A stretch of 64,000 bases of DNA, taken from the NCBI GenBank assembly GCA_012798435.1, contig JAAZNF010000009.1, positions 54,208-118,207 on the forward strand, in the 5' to 3' direction. Shown piece by piece: positions 8,053-17,878 of the stretch. Source of the DNA: Myxococcales bacterium. Its GTDB lineage: Bacteria; Myxococcota; B64-G9. The notes under the pieces were generated by a model that did no database searches, had not been told where the DNA came from, and saw nothing but the letters and a program-made list of their open reading frames with translations. The position numbers and the translations under genes are program-made. Every line of letters begins with the position of its first letter. Within the stretch, counting starts at the first letter, position 1.

Positions 8053-9624
8053 TCACACCGGTGTCGAGGCGCGGTGCTCGATTCGACGCACTCTTCGATT
8101 CACGCGGAAGACGATTCCGGCGAGCAGGAACACCGCGCCCCAGCACTCGCTTCTGGTATTTTCGGTCGCAACGTCACAGCCGCAGCCGCCGCTCTTGGGC
8201 CGCCCCCCGTCGTCGCCGTCCGCTGGCGAATCGCCGCCGTCGCTTTCCGGATCTCCCCCATCGATCGAGGCATCGCCGCGCTCTTCGCTGCCCCCGTCGT
8301 CGCCGTCCCCCCCGTCATCCTCCACGGGCGAAAGCCCGATGCTTCCCCAGATGGTAACGCCAGCCTGGACCGTCCGCTCGACCGAGCCCGGCAAGAAGCC
8401 CTCGGCGCGCGCCGTCACCGTGTACGTGCCCGGGTCCAGCTCGAACGACCAGGGTGTGACGCCGTCATAGACCACCGTCGGCCCGCCCGAAAGCGTCACC
8501 TCGGCGCCCGCGATGCGGTCCTGAAGGTCGGGGGCGCGGTATACCACGCCCTTGAGGGTGCCCTTCTGCGGCGCCCCCATCTCGCGGATGGCGCAGTTGG
8601 GCTGGTAGTGGCCCAGGATGTCGCGGAAGGTCTCGCCGTTCATGGAGCGCTCGACCGAGCCCCACTGGCAGGTGCCCCACACCAGGCACCGGTCCGAGCC
8701 GGGGACCTCGGGGTTGTCGGCGTGGCCGGCGCAGTTGTCGTGGCCGCACCAGCTCCCCACGCAGGCGCGCACCGGGGTCGCGTCGGGGATGATGGTGCCG
8801 GTGGCGTAGCCGGGCTCGGTGCCGTGCTCGGCGCAGGAGGCGGCGTAGAAGTAGCGGTCGATGACGTCGGGGTCGGCCTTTTTCACCAGGATCATGCCGG
8901 CGGTGGCGTCGGCCGCGGCGGAGACGTCGGCGTCGCGGTTGTCGTTGTACACCTGGTTGCAGGCGCCGTCCTTGATGTCGTAGCCGTCGTACGGTTGCGT
9001 GAGGATGAAGTGCAGCGCATACGAGCGCGCCGCCACGGCGAAGGCCTTCCAACACTCGGCCGCGGCCGCCGGGCCGCCCGCCACCCCGCGGAACACCCCG
9101 ACCTCGGCGTTCACCACCCCACGCACGTAGTCCTGAAAGTCGATCTCGTCGATGCGCTGGATGGAGCCGGTGCAAGAGGTGTTGAAGTAGCGGGCCACCC
9201 GGATGGTGGCGGGGAGCTGCGCCGGCACGCTCGCCCGCAGGAGACCCTGCAAGGACACCGGGCCGCGCGGCTCGGGACCCAGGCCCGTCCCCGGTCCGAG
9301 GCCGAACGCCGGAGGACTTCCAGGGGCGAGCCACAGCCTTTCCGGGTAAAGGCGCGCCTGGCCGGGCGGCCCGCCGGGGCGCTGGTTGGCGAGCTCGCCC
9401 GGCACGTAACCGGGTGCCTCGACAAGGACGCGCCAGGCATCGTCGCCGGGGACGAGGACGCGATATTCGCCGTTCGCGTCAGCGATGGCGGTATTGTCCA
9501 GACCCACCACCCGTAGCCGGGCCGCGGGTACGGGCCGGCCGTCCACCGCGTCGGTGACCTTGCCCCAAAGGACGGCCGGGGCCGGCGGCGCGGCCAGGAG
9601 CACAAGCAACAATAACTCGGTCAT
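8053..9624 (-). CDS. SpoIID-domain secreted protein with MYXO-CTERM-like sorting tail
   Basis: A 523-residue protein from the ATG at 9624 (AGGGAGGC ribosome site), opening with a signal peptide (MTELLLLVLLAAPPAPA). An N-terminal carboxypeptidase-regulatory-like beta domain (about 17-80) precedes a SpoIID/LytB-type domain (about 150-330), recognisable by the VSLQGLLRASVP, DFQDYVRGVVNAEVG and AFAVAARSYALHF segments; this family cleaves peptidoglycan glycan strands. A second regulatory-like domain follows. An Asp/Gly/Ser linker then leads to GGCGCD, a hydrophobic helix and RRVRR. This Cys-motif, helix and basic-cluster order is the MYXO-CTERM-like surface-sorting signal of Myxococcota. Extra cysteines in the catalytic region suggest disulfides. 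Peptidoglycan remodelling at the surface is inferred. Confidence 0.8.
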   Translation of the reverse strand: MTELLLLVLLAAPPAPAVLWGKVTDAVDGRPVPAARLRVVGLDNTAIADANGEYRVLVPGDDAWRVLVEAPGYVPGELANQRPGGPPGQARLYPERLWLAPGSPPAFGLGPGTGLGPEPRGPVSLQGLLRASVPAQLPATIRVARYFNTSCTGSIQRIDEIDFQDYVRGVVNAEVGVFRGVAGGPAAAAECWKAFAVAARSYALHFILTQPYDGYDIKDGACNQVYNDNRDADVSAAADATAGMILVKKADPDVIDRYFYAASCAEHGTEPGYATGTIIPDATPVRACVGSWCGHDNCAGHADNPEVPGSDRCLVWGTCQWGSVERSMNGETFRDILGHYQPNCAIREMGAPQKGTLKGVVYRAPDLQDRIAGAEVTLSGGPTVVYDGVTPWSFELDPGTYTVTARAEGFLPGSVERTVQAGVTIWGSIGLSPVEDDGGDGDDGGSEERGDASIDGGDPESDGGDSPADGDDGGRPKSGGCGCDVATENTRSECWGAVFLLAGIVFRVNRRVRRIEHRASTPV

Positions 9625-9733
9625 GACGCCTCCCTGGGGGACGCATCTTACCATGATCGAGCGAACCTGAAAAAGCAGACCCGGGCGCCGTGAGCGCTTG
9701 AAGCGGGGGCGTAAAGAGGCGGGGAATCGTCGC

Positions 9734-11575
9734 TCAGGGGACCGTCGCAAAGCCCGAGGCCGGACAACGATGTCCGCTCACGGTGAGGTAGCCGCCCAGA
9801 GGCACGACGAACACCTGATCGCCGCTCTCGAGCGCGGGCGGGGTGCCGCTCTGGGGGTTGACCTGCATCGCGCCGGGAGGCACCGTGCCGTAGGTGACCG
9901 GCGGCAGAAAGCCCGCCTCCGCGAAGATCTGCCATTTGATCATGGCGCTGGACACGCCGATCGCGCTCAGGGTGCCCGCCTTGATCTCCGGCTGCCAGGC
10001 GATTCGGTTCGTGGCCTTGTCTACCTGGATCTTCGGCAACGAGGCGTGACAGCTGCTCACGTTGAGGTGCAGGCGGACCGGCGCCGAGGGGCAAGCGAAA
10101 AGCCGCTGCTTGCTCTCCAGAACCAGCATCACGTCGGGCTCGCTACGCACCGTCTGCGCCGCCAGCTCGAACGACTCTCCGAAGGCCGTGGTCACCTCGA
10201 ACGAGCCGTCCGCTCCCGACATGGCGGAGGCGAGGCAGGCCCCGCCGCAGACGCGGTTTGCGATTTCATCGGGTACGGTCGGATCCTCGGCGATCACGGC
10301 GATCCCGGCCGCGGGCTGGCCGTTCTCCATCACGGTGCCGCGCACGGTGCATGCGGTGATCTGCAGCTCGTGCTCGGCGTCCAGCTTGACCGGGCCGGGG
10401 TGCAGCCCGCCGTCCGGGCACACGCCGCTCTCGGCCGGTAGCTCGATGGCCGGGAAGCGGTAGTACTTGTCCTTCCAGATGCACACGATCTGGACCCGGA
10501 ACTTTTCTCCTTGGATACCGTTGCCGTCCAGATCCTCGCCCGGGCCCTCCGAGCGGCGCACCTCGATGCACTCGACCCCCGTGCCGGAGGCGTGGGGCGG
10601 CGATACCCCGGGGAAATTCTCCCCGCGCAAAAAGCAGGTGGCGTTCTTCACCGGCTGGCCCTCCGGGTCCTGCGGCTCCACGATCACCACCGTCTTCTCG
10701 CTCTGCGGCCAGTCGCAGTTCCAGTAGCTGAAGTGCGACACCTCGGCCACCACGTACACCTGCGAAGGAAAGCTGCCGTCGCGCAGGCCGGCCAGGTCGG
10801 TCTCCTCGATCAGGCTGCCGTCGGCGTCCTCTAGCCAGCCGGTCCCGTCCGCCCGCCACTGGCCGGAGGCCTCATCGAATGAGTACATGGGCACCTCGAT
10901 GCGATCGGTGCCGGGGATGAGATCGCCCATGGTTCCGAAGGTGTCTCGTGGGAGCAGCATCTCGAGGCGGGCCTTCTTTCCGGCGGGCAGCTCACGGATC
11001 TCCTTGTCGGAAGCGTCGTAGAGCTCGAAGGAGGCGAACACCGAGGAGATGAGCAGGTTCCCCTGGTCGTCGGCGAACTCCCCCGGAAAGGCGTCGACCT
11101 CGGTGACGGGATTGAAGACTCGCGCGTGGCCATGGGCGATCTCGATGCCGCTCACCCGCACCGCTCCGGAGTCGTCCTGGCACGCGGCGCCCTCGCAGGA
11201 GAGCGACGCGCTCGAGTACAGCACCACCGTCAGCGTGGCGGAGCCGCCGGTCTGCGCCGCCACCGTGCGGAGCTGCCTGGCGTACCCGGCGCGGGTGAAA
11301 GACAGCGTGGTCTTCTTGCCGTCCGCGGCCGGCGCCGCCAGAGAATAGGTTCCGTCCTCGCCGGTCTGGGTTTGCGTCGACTCGGACGCTGAGATGACGC
11401 CATCGCCGTCGCGATCGACCCAGGCCCGGACCTCCACCTCTTCGCCGGGATCGTCTCCCGGCGCATCGAGCCACACCGTCCCCGATACCGCGAAGGTGGG
11501 GCCTGCGGGCCCGCCGCCTCCCGAGCTGCAGGCCGCCAGGGCCAGCAAGAGCCAAAGACAGATCGCTTTTTTCAT
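9734..11575 (-). CDS. Large lipoprotein with carboxypeptidase-regulatory-like domains
   Basis: A 613-residue protein from the ATG at 11575 (GGAGGAAAGCG ribosome site). MKKAICLWLLLALAAC is a clear lipoprotein signal with the Cys at 16, followed by a flexible SSGGGG linker. Residues about 25-110 (FAVSGTVWLDAPGDDPGEEV to TLTVVLY) form a SdrD/carboxypeptidase-regulatory-like beta domain. A second such unit appears at about 400-480 (CTVRGTVMENGQPAAGIAV). Between them lies an unassigned segment with several cysteine pairs. No enzyme motif is seen. It is probably an envelope-surface protein. It is co-oriented with the SpoIID gene 109 bp downstream and may be co-transcribed with it. Confidence 0.75.
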   Translation of the reverse strand: MKKAICLWLLLALAACSSGGGGPAGPTFAVSGTVWLDAPGDDPGEEVEVRAWVDRDGDGVISASESTQTQTGEDGTYSLAAPAADGKKTTLSFTRAGYARQLRTVAAQTGGSATLTVVLYSSASLSCEGAACQDDSGAVRVSGIEIAHGHARVFNPVTEVDAFPGEFADDQGNLLISSVFASFELYDASDKEIRELPAGKKARLEMLLPRDTFGTMGDLIPGTDRIEVPMYSFDEASGQWRADGTGWLEDADGSLIEETDLAGLRDGSFPSQVYVVAEVSHFSYWNCDWPQSEKTVVIVEPQDPEGQPVKNATCFLRGENFPGVSPPHASGTGVECIEVRRSEGPGEDLDGNGIQGEKFRVQIVCIWKDKYYRFPAIELPAESGVCPDGGLHPGPVKLDAEHELQITACTVRGTVMENGQPAAGIAVIAEDPTVPDEIANRVCGGACLASAMSGADGSFEVTTAFGESFELAAQTVRSEPDVMLVLESKQRLFACPSAPVRLHLNVSSCHASLPKIQVDKATNRIAWQPEIKAGTLSAIGVSSAMIKWQIFAEAGFLPPVTYGTVPPGAMQVNPQSGTPPALESGDQVFVVPLGGYLTVSGHRCPASGFATVP

Positions 11576-11930
11576 CGCTTTCCTCCCGAGGTGTGACGAC
11601 ATTTTCTGGTTCTCGGCAGAACCAGCAAGCCAGCGACGTTTTTCTACACCTTTTTGTTCAAGAGGATCAACATGCTCTTTTAATACATGAAAAAAACGGG
11701 AAATGCATCATAACCCCAAGCGAAAACAAAGGAAACCTTGGGGACAGGCCCGCGTTTGCGTTGGGGACAGGCCCGCGTTTGCGTCTAAAACATTGGGACA
11801 GGCACCCGTTTATGTATTTGATTTTGTGTTGTATTTTCCGCGAGAATCCCGCGCCTGCTTGTGTAACATATTGATTATGAACGATAAATTTTGTCAACGG
11901 GCGCGCCCGTTGACTGATTTTTCATATATT
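11576..11930. other. AT-rich intergenic block between two minus-strand genes
   Basis: This 355-bp gap holds no supportable gene. It is markedly AT-rich from about 11590 to 11710 and from 11810 to 11935, against a GC-rich background, and contains three tandem copies of the dispersed repeat. It presumably carries the promoter of the lipoprotein gene ending upstream at 11575, but no clear -35/-10 pair is claimed. Confidence 0.7.
11738..11812 (+). repeat. Three tandem copies of the dispersed repeat
   Basis: TTGGGGACAGGCCCGCGTTT occurs at 11738 and again at 11761 (a 23-bp period), and a third, diverged copy TTGGGACAGGCACCCGTTT starts at 11793. The third copy has the GGCACC ending that also appears in the palindrome at 38651. 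Confidence 0.85.
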
Positions 11931-13781
11931 TCAATTTGTTACTGGGGGCCTGTCCCCGCCAGTGCCCGCCAGTGCGGTGGTGCAGTATGTCTTGGCTGGT
12001 GCCGGCAGCGTCATCTCACCGCCCACCACCGGCGGGATAAGCCGCCGCCAGCGGCACCCGTCAAACGCCAATAGCCACACCCGGTTGTCGTCCAACGGCA
12101 GCGTCAGCGAGACGTCCAGGGCAAGGACTTTTTCGTCGACGACCCGGGCCAAGGTCACGGAGAGCTCGCCCCGCCGGGCCGTCCTGCCTTCCCGCGGCGC
12201 CTCGTCCGTGACCAGTCGCTCGAACGCCGAACCCAGAAAGCTCCCCGTCTTCGCCTCCATGCGGAAGCTCCCCAGCCCGGTACGCGAAAACAGGAGCTCT
12301 TCGCGCGACACCGTCACAGCCCACGCGCCGGCCGGCGCGGGAATCCCCAAACTGTGCAGGTACGCCGGAAGGTACATCCCATGCTCCGGGCCGTTCAGAA
12401 GCAGCACCCGGGCCTCGGTGGCTTCGGGCTCGCCGGGGAACGCGGAGCGGGCCACCGTCTCCTCCATCCAATCCCCGCCGGCCGCGTACTGGCCTCGATG
12501 AATGACGGTCTGCACGAGCGATACGACGAGGTGGACGAGTACAAAGACCACGGCACCGGTCCGCAGACAGAGTCGCCGCAGGCGCCCGGCTTCCCGCCCC
12601 GCGGCCATGCCGTCGAAGACCGCCCCGGCGAAGAGGAGCGCGGACGGCATGGTGGCGACGATGAGCAGCCGGTTCATGGGCCAGGCGGAGGTCGTCGCCA
12701 GCATGGCGAAGAGCGAACCCGCGAGCAGCCCGCGGCTCGTGCGCGATCGCGCAAGGTGCGCGCCGAGCAGCAACAGCACGATGCCGACCAGAGAGAGCGC
12801 GAGCAGGACCGGCCACAACGCCCCGCGCGCGGACGGCAGCAGCGAGATCTCCGGCGGCACGGTGGTGAACGCACCCATGGCGAGGAGCAGCAGGCGGGAC
12901 AGCAGCGCTTCCCGGGCGAACTCCAGCGGCTGCGCGAAAGGCTGCCGGTACCAGTCGGAGCCGCCGGCGCCAGCGCCGAGCGCAGCGTAAAGGGCGAGGT
13001 ACGCTCCCGAGAGCAGCAGCACCGGCGCCACCGCCGAGATCCTCCGGGCGGGGTGTTCCTCCCGGAAAATCTCGATGGCCACGATCCACGCCACCGCGGC
13101 CAGCGCGGTCTCGCTTGAAAGGAGCCCCAGCGCGAGAAGACCCAGCGCGCGCGCGCGGTCCCGGAAAGCGCCGCTTCTTCTCCAGTCGAAGTACGCCCCC
13201 ACCGAAAGGGCCGAGAAGAGCCCGGCCAACAAGGCGTGCCGGCTGGCGATCCAGTGGACGTTCAACACGTGCGCCTCGTCCACGGCGAAGAACACGGCGC
13301 CCAGAAGAGCGATGGCCCGGGCCGAGCCGCGCTCGAAGGAGAAGCGCAAGAACAGCCGCCACAGGAGAAAAACCAGCGCGGCGTAGAGGAGGATGTTCGT
13401 GAGGTGATACCCGGCCGGCGAGCGCCCGTAGATGGCCCGATCGAGCCACAGGCTAACACACCCGAGCGGCCGCAAGAAATCCAGCCGAAAAGACTCGGCC
13501 GCCCACCAGGGGACCACGTCGCCCTGGATGCCGGACAACCGATCCGTGTCGCCCTCGGCGAAGGTGTAGAGTCTCCACCATGGCTGCGGCGGGACCGACG
13601 CCGCGCCGTCCATCAGCGCCTGGTGATAGAAATCATCGATGTAGAACCCGCTCCACAGGCTCGGAAGATAGAGCAGCACCGCGAGCGCCGGCGCCAGCCA
13701 GGGAGCGATTCGTCGCCCGGACACATGTTCCAGCGCCGATGTGATTCGCGAAGGCCGACTCTGCGCCGACATGCAACGCAT
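11931..13781 (-). CDS. GT-C type polytopic membrane protein (glycosyltransferase-like)
   Basis: A 616-residue protein with about ten to twelve membrane segments (for example PALAVLLYLPSLW, ILLYAALVFLLWRLFL, VLLLSGAYLALYAALG). An acidic DD pair in the first outer loop (YIDDFYH, residues about 49-55) and the sequence WIASRHALLAGLF further on fit the GT-C fold of lipid-linked sugar transferases such as the PMT/ArnT/TMTC families. The soluble C-terminal third is beta-rich and unassigned. It would move sugars from a polyprenyl carrier on the periplasmic face; acceptor unknown. The last ten or so codons (GDRPPVTN) run through a copy of the GGGGACAGGCCCC repeat, so the original C-terminus may have been rewritten. 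Confidence 0.75.
   Translation of the reverse strand: MRCMSAQSRPSRITSALEHVSGRRIAPWLAPALAVLLYLPSLWSGFYIDDFYHQALMDGAASVPPQPWWRLYTFAEGDTDRLSGIQGDVVPWWAAESFRLDFLRPLGCVSLWLDRAIYGRSPAGYHLTNILLYAALVFLLWRLFLRFSFERGSARAIALLGAVFFAVDEAHVLNVHWIASRHALLAGLFSALSVGAYFDWRRSGAFRDRARALGLLALGLLSSETALAAVAWIVAIEIFREEHPARRISAVAPVLLLSGAYLALYAALGAGAGGSDWYRQPFAQPLEFAREALLSRLLLLAMGAFTTVPPEISLLPSARGALWPVLLALSLVGIVLLLLGAHLARSRTSRGLLAGSLFAMLATTSAWPMNRLLIVATMPSALLFAGAVFDGMAAGREAGRLRRLCLRTGAVVFVLVHLVVSLVQTVIHRGQYAAGGDWMEETVARSAFPGEPEATEARVLLLNGPEHGMYLPAYLHSLGIPAPAGAWAVTVSREELLFSRTGLGSFRMEAKTGSFLGSAFERLVTDEAPREGRTARRGELSVTLARVVDEKVLALDVSLTLPLDDNRVWLLAFDGCRWRRLIPPVVGGEMTLPAPAKTYCTTALAGTGGDRPPVTN
11945..11957 (-). repeat. Dispersed repeat copy inside the 3' end of the GT-C gene
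   Basis: GGGGCCTGTCCCC lies within the last codons of the membrane glycosyltransferase-like gene and supplies residues of its C-terminus. An adjoining short direct repeat, CCGCCAGTGC, follows at about 11957-11975. Confidence 0.8.
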
Positions 13782-13945
13782 CCTAGCTGAAGTGGTGTCG
13801 CGTGTCTCGCTCGGCCGGGTTTGCCCAGGTCCCGCCCCACTCGGCGATTGACTTCACAGGGGCCGGTTGGTACAAGGATGCGCCGGCGCGGGGCCGCGGC
13901 GGCCTCCCCGGCGAGGACTTCGCTTACAAACCCTGGAGGTGTTTC

Positions 13946-14950
13946 ATGACGATCAAGATCGGAATCAACGGATTCGGCCGTATCGGGCGCTGCGTGACCC
14001 GCATCGCAGCGGACAAGGGCAAGAAGTTCGAGATCGTGCACATCAACGACATCACCGACGCCAAGACCCTGGCCCACCTGCTCAAGTACGACTCGGTGCA
14101 CGGGACCTTCGCCGGCGAGGTGAAGTCCACCGAGAAGAGCATCATCGTCAGTGGCAAGGAGATCGAGGTCAGCGCCATCAAGGAGCCCGAAAAGCTCCCC
14201 TGGAACAGCAAGAAGGTGGACGTGGTGCTGGAGTGCACCGGCAAGTTCACCGACCGGCCGGGCTGCGAGAAGCACCTTGCGGCCGGCGCGCGCCGGGTCA
14301 TCCTGTCGGCGCCGCCCAAGAGCAAGGACATCCGGGCCTTCGTGTACGGCGTCAACCACAAGAGCTTCGACCCCAAGGCCGACGCGGTGATCTCCAACGC
14401 CTCGTGCACCACCAACTGCCTGGCCCCGGTGGCCAAGGTGCTGCACGAGAAGTTCAAGATCCTGCACGGCCTGATGACCACCATCCACTCCTACACCAAC
14501 GATCAGCGGGTGCTGGATCTCCCCCACAGCGATCTGCGCCGCGCCCGAGCCGCCGCGCTCTCCATGATCCCCACCACCACCGGCGCCGCCAAGGCGGTGG
14601 GCGAGGTGCTGCCCGAGCTCAAGGGGAAGCTCAACGGCCTGTCGGTGCGGGTGCCCACCCCCAACGTCTCGCTGGTGGACCTGGTGGCGGTGGTGGAGAA
14701 GAAGACCAACAAGGACGAGGTCAACGCGGCGCTGAAGGCCGCCGCCGAGGGAGAGCTCAAGGGCATCCTGGGCTTCTCCACCGAACCGGTGGTGAGCATC
14801 GACTTCAACGGCGACACCCGCTCCTCGATCGTGGACGGCGACCAGACCATGGTCATGCAGGACACCATGGTGAAGGTGCTCTCCTGGTACGACAACGAGT
14901 GGGGCTTCTCCGAGCGCATGCTGGACCTGGTGGCCCACGTGGCGGGGTAG
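13946..14950 (+). CDS. gap: Glyceraldehyde-3-phosphate dehydrogenase, type I
   Basis: A 334-residue enzyme from the ATG at 13946, preceded by CTGGAGGT. The Rossmann motif INGFGRIGR is at residues 7-15, HINDITD (32-38) indicates NAD preference, and the catalytic Cys is C154 in ASCTTNCLAP, with the His partner in TTIHSYTNDQ. Length is normal. It oxidises and phosphorylates glyceraldehyde 3-phosphate to 1,3-bisphosphoglycerate. pgk follows after 3 bp and tpiA and secG continue on the same strand, so the run is probably one transcript. It would receive the triose released by the aldolase of the microcompartment encoded 12 kb away. Confidence 0.97.
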   Translation: MTIKIGINGFGRIGRCVTRIAADKGKKFEIVHINDITDAKTLAHLLKYDSVHGTFAGEVKSTEKSIIVSGKEIEVSAIKEPEKLPWNSKKVDVVLECTGKFTDRPGCEKHLAAGARRVILSAPPKSKDIRAFVYGVNHKSFDPKADAVISNASCTTNCLAPVAKVLHEKFKILHGLMTTIHSYTNDQRVLDLPHSDLRRARAAALSMIPTTTGAAKAVGEVLPELKGKLNGLSVRVPTPNVSLVDLVAVVEKKTNKDEVNAALKAAAEGELKGILGFSTEPVVSIDFNGDTRSSIVDGDQTMVMQDTMVKVLSWYDNEWGFSERMLDLVAHVAG

Positions 14951-14953
14951 GCC

Positions 14954-16129
14954 ATGGCCATCAAGTTCATCGAGGAGCTGCCGATCGGCGGCAAGCGCAC
15001 CTTCGTGCGGGTGGACTTCAACGTGCCGCTCTCGGGCGGCAAGGTCAGCGATGACACCCGCATCCGCGAGGCGCTGCCCACCATCAAGCACGCCATCTCC
15101 CGCGGGGCGCGGCTGATCCTGGCCTCGCACCTGGGCCGGCCCAAGGGCAAGCGCAACCCGGACTTCTCGCTGATGCCGGTGGGGGAGCGGCTGCGCGAGC
15201 TTCTGGAGATGGAGATCATCGTCGCCGAGGACTGCGTGGGCGACGGGGTGCGCAAGCTGGCCGCCGACCTGCGGGAAGGGCAGGTGCTGCTGCTCGAGAA
15301 CCTGCGCTTCTACAAGGAAGAGGAGGCCAACGATCCGGGCTTCTCGGAGAAGCTGGCGCAGCTCGCCGACGTGTACGTGAACGACGCCTTCGGTTGCGCC
15401 CACCGGGCCCACGCCTCCACGGCCGGCATGGTGGCCCACGTCAAGCACAAGGGCATCGGCTACCTGATGCGCAAGGAGCTCAAGTACCTGGGCGAGCTGT
15501 TGGGGAAGCCCAACCGTCCCTTCGTGGCGGTGCTGGGCGGGGCCAAGGTGTCCGATAAGATAGCGGTGATCTCGTCGCTGCTCGCCAAGGCCGACGCGGT
15601 GCTCATCGGCGGCGCCATGGCCTACACCTTCCTCAAGGCCCAGGGGGTGGCGGTGGGCAAGTCCCTGGTGGAGGAGGACAAGCTCAAGGTGGCCTCCGAA
15701 ATCCTCAAGCAGGCCCGCGAGCGCAAGGTGGAGATCCTGCTGCCGGTGGACCACGTGGTGGCCGCCTCGCCCGACGACGCCAAGGGCGAGGTGGTGAAGG
15801 GCGCCATCCCCGAGGGCCGCATGGGGCTCGACATCGGGCCGTCCAGCGTGGCCGCCTTCGGCACCCGCATCGCCTCGGCGCGCACCGTGTTCTGGAACGG
15901 CCCGCTGGGGATGTTCGAGCGGCCGGCCTTCGCCGAGGGCACGCTCTCCATGGCGCGCGCACTGGCCGACTCCAAGGCCGTGACCGTGGTGGGCGGCGGC
16001 GACTCGGTGGCCGCCATCCAGCAGAGCGGCGTGGCCGAGCGCATCACCCACATCTCCACCGGCGGCGGCGCCTCGCTGGAGCTGGTGGAGGGCAAGACCC
16101 TGCCGGGCGTGGCCGCCCTGGAGGAGTAG
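14954..16129 (+). CDS. pgk: Phosphoglycerate kinase
   Basis: A 391-residue enzyme of standard length. Motifs include RVDFNVPL (N-terminal substrate site, about 18-25), HLGRPKG, the basic loop LLENLRFYKEEEANDP (about 112-127), DAFGCAHRAHAS, VLGGAKVSDKI and the C-terminal nucleotide region VVGGGDSVAAI and STGGGASLELVEGK. It transfers the acyl phosphate of 1,3-bisphosphoglycerate to ADP in the cytosol. The gene begins 3 bp after gap, so the two are surely co-transcribed and probably translationally coupled. Confidence 0.97.
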   Translation: MAIKFIEELPIGGKRTFVRVDFNVPLSGGKVSDDTRIREALPTIKHAISRGARLILASHLGRPKGKRNPDFSLMPVGERLRELLEMEIIVAEDCVGDGVRKLAADLREGQVLLLENLRFYKEEEANDPGFSEKLAQLADVYVNDAFGCAHRAHASTAGMVAHVKHKGIGYLMRKELKYLGELLGKPNRPFVAVLGGAKVSDKIAVISSLLAKADAVLIGGAMAYTFLKAQGVAVGKSLVEEDKLKVASEILKQARERKVEILLPVDHVVAASPDDAKGEVVKGAIPEGRMGLDIGPSSVAAFGTRIASARTVFWNGPLGMFERPAFAEGTLSMARALADSKAVTVVGGGDSVAAIQQSGVAERITHISTGGGASLELVEGKTLPGVAALEE

Positions 16130-16262
16130 CGGGCCGCCCGCCGGGCCGCGCCCCAGATCCCGACCCCCTGTGGTGGCGCGAACGCGGGGCCAGCCCGGCC
16201 GGCGCTTTGGCGCGCGCGTGTTGCGGCCGAGGGCCGCGCAATTGCCAATCACGGAGAAAACG

Positions 16263-17036
<774 letters not shown>

Positions 17037-17110
17037 GGGCGCGATAGAACTTGCATCGGGGTCCGCTTTTTGTTAGGAAGGCCCCCCGACCCTCTTTGCG
17101 AGGTGACGCC

Positions 17111-17638
17111 ATGTACACCCTCATGGTCATTCTCTTCGTCATCGCCAGCATCTTCCTCATCCTGGTGGTGCTGCTACAGCAGGGCAAAGGCGCTGGCATG
17201 GGCGCGGCCTTCGGCGGCGGCAGCCAGACCCTGTTCGGCGGCCGGGGCCAGGCCACGCCGCTGCAGAAGGCCACCGTGGTGATGGCCCTGCTGTACATGG
17301 CGCTCTCGGTGGTGCTGGCCTCGCTCTCGACCGGGCAGCGCTCGGCGCTGGCGGGCGAGGAGCCCCCGCCCGATCACGAGGCCGGCCTCGATCCCGAGAA
17401 TGCGGCGGACGCGCCGGGCGGCGAAGGCGCGAAGGAGCAGCCGGGCGAGGCGGCGCCGAACGCGGCTCCCTCGGCCCCCGCCGAGAAGGCACCGGCCGTT
17501 CCCGAGGCGCCGGCCCCGGCCCCGGCGGCAGCACCAGCTCCCGCGCCTGCTGCCGCTCCCGCGGCTCCCGCGCCCGCACCTGCTCCTGCTCCGGCTCCCG
17601 CACCTGCTCCTGCTCCGGCCGCGCCCCCGGCGCCTTGA
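17111..17638 (+). CDS. secG: Preprotein translocase subunit SecG with long Pro/Ala tail
   Basis: A 175-residue protein. Residues 1-75 are a normal SecG: first membrane helix (MVILFVIASIFLILVVLLQQ), the conserved GKGAGMGAAFGGGSQTLFGG loop, then a second helix (ATVVMALLYMALSVVLASL). From residue about 80 on it adds a low-complexity tail, first acidic and Gly-rich, then about 55 residues of alternating Pro and Ala. SecG assists SecA-driven export through SecYEG. Pro/Ala-rich SecG extensions are known in deltaproteobacteria but vary. The tail could be a flexible spacer; a function is not evident. It starts 74 bp after tpiA. Confidence 0.93.
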   Translation: MYTLMVILFVIASIFLILVVLLQQGKGAGMGAAFGGGSQTLFGGRGQATPLQKATVVMALLYMALSVVLASLSTGQRSALAGEEPPPDHEAGLDPENAADAPGGEGAKEQPGEAAPNAAPSAPAEKAPAVPEAPAPAPAAAPAPAPAAAPAAPAPAPAPAPAPAPAPAPAAPPAP

Positions 17639-17833
17639 TTGCCTTGATGCGCTCGAACTCGATCCCGCATCGCCGTGAGCCGCAACTGTGACGTTACCAG
17701 GTGTTTCTGAAAATCTGACCGGAGTGCTTCAATGATTCCAAGCGCGACCGGCTGCGGGGCCCACAGAGCCAGCACAGACGGGCGCGCGAGAATTGGTCGC
17801 AGCCCAAGGCGACGCCGAGCTTGACCCGAAAAA

Positions 17834-17847
17834 CTAGCATCTGCTAG
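17834..17847. promoter_or_regulatory. Perfect 14-bp palindrome upstream of tryptophanase
   Basis: CTAGCATCTGCTAG has 6-bp arms (CTAGCA / TGCTAG) around a 2-bp centre. It ends about 31 bp before the tnaA start in a 240-bp gap with no gene. Position and symmetry suggest a repressor or activator site; this is inference and no regulator gene is adjacent. Confidence 0.35.
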
Positions 17848-17878
17848 CGTGGGCGCGCCGCATAGCCAAGGAGCGCCC

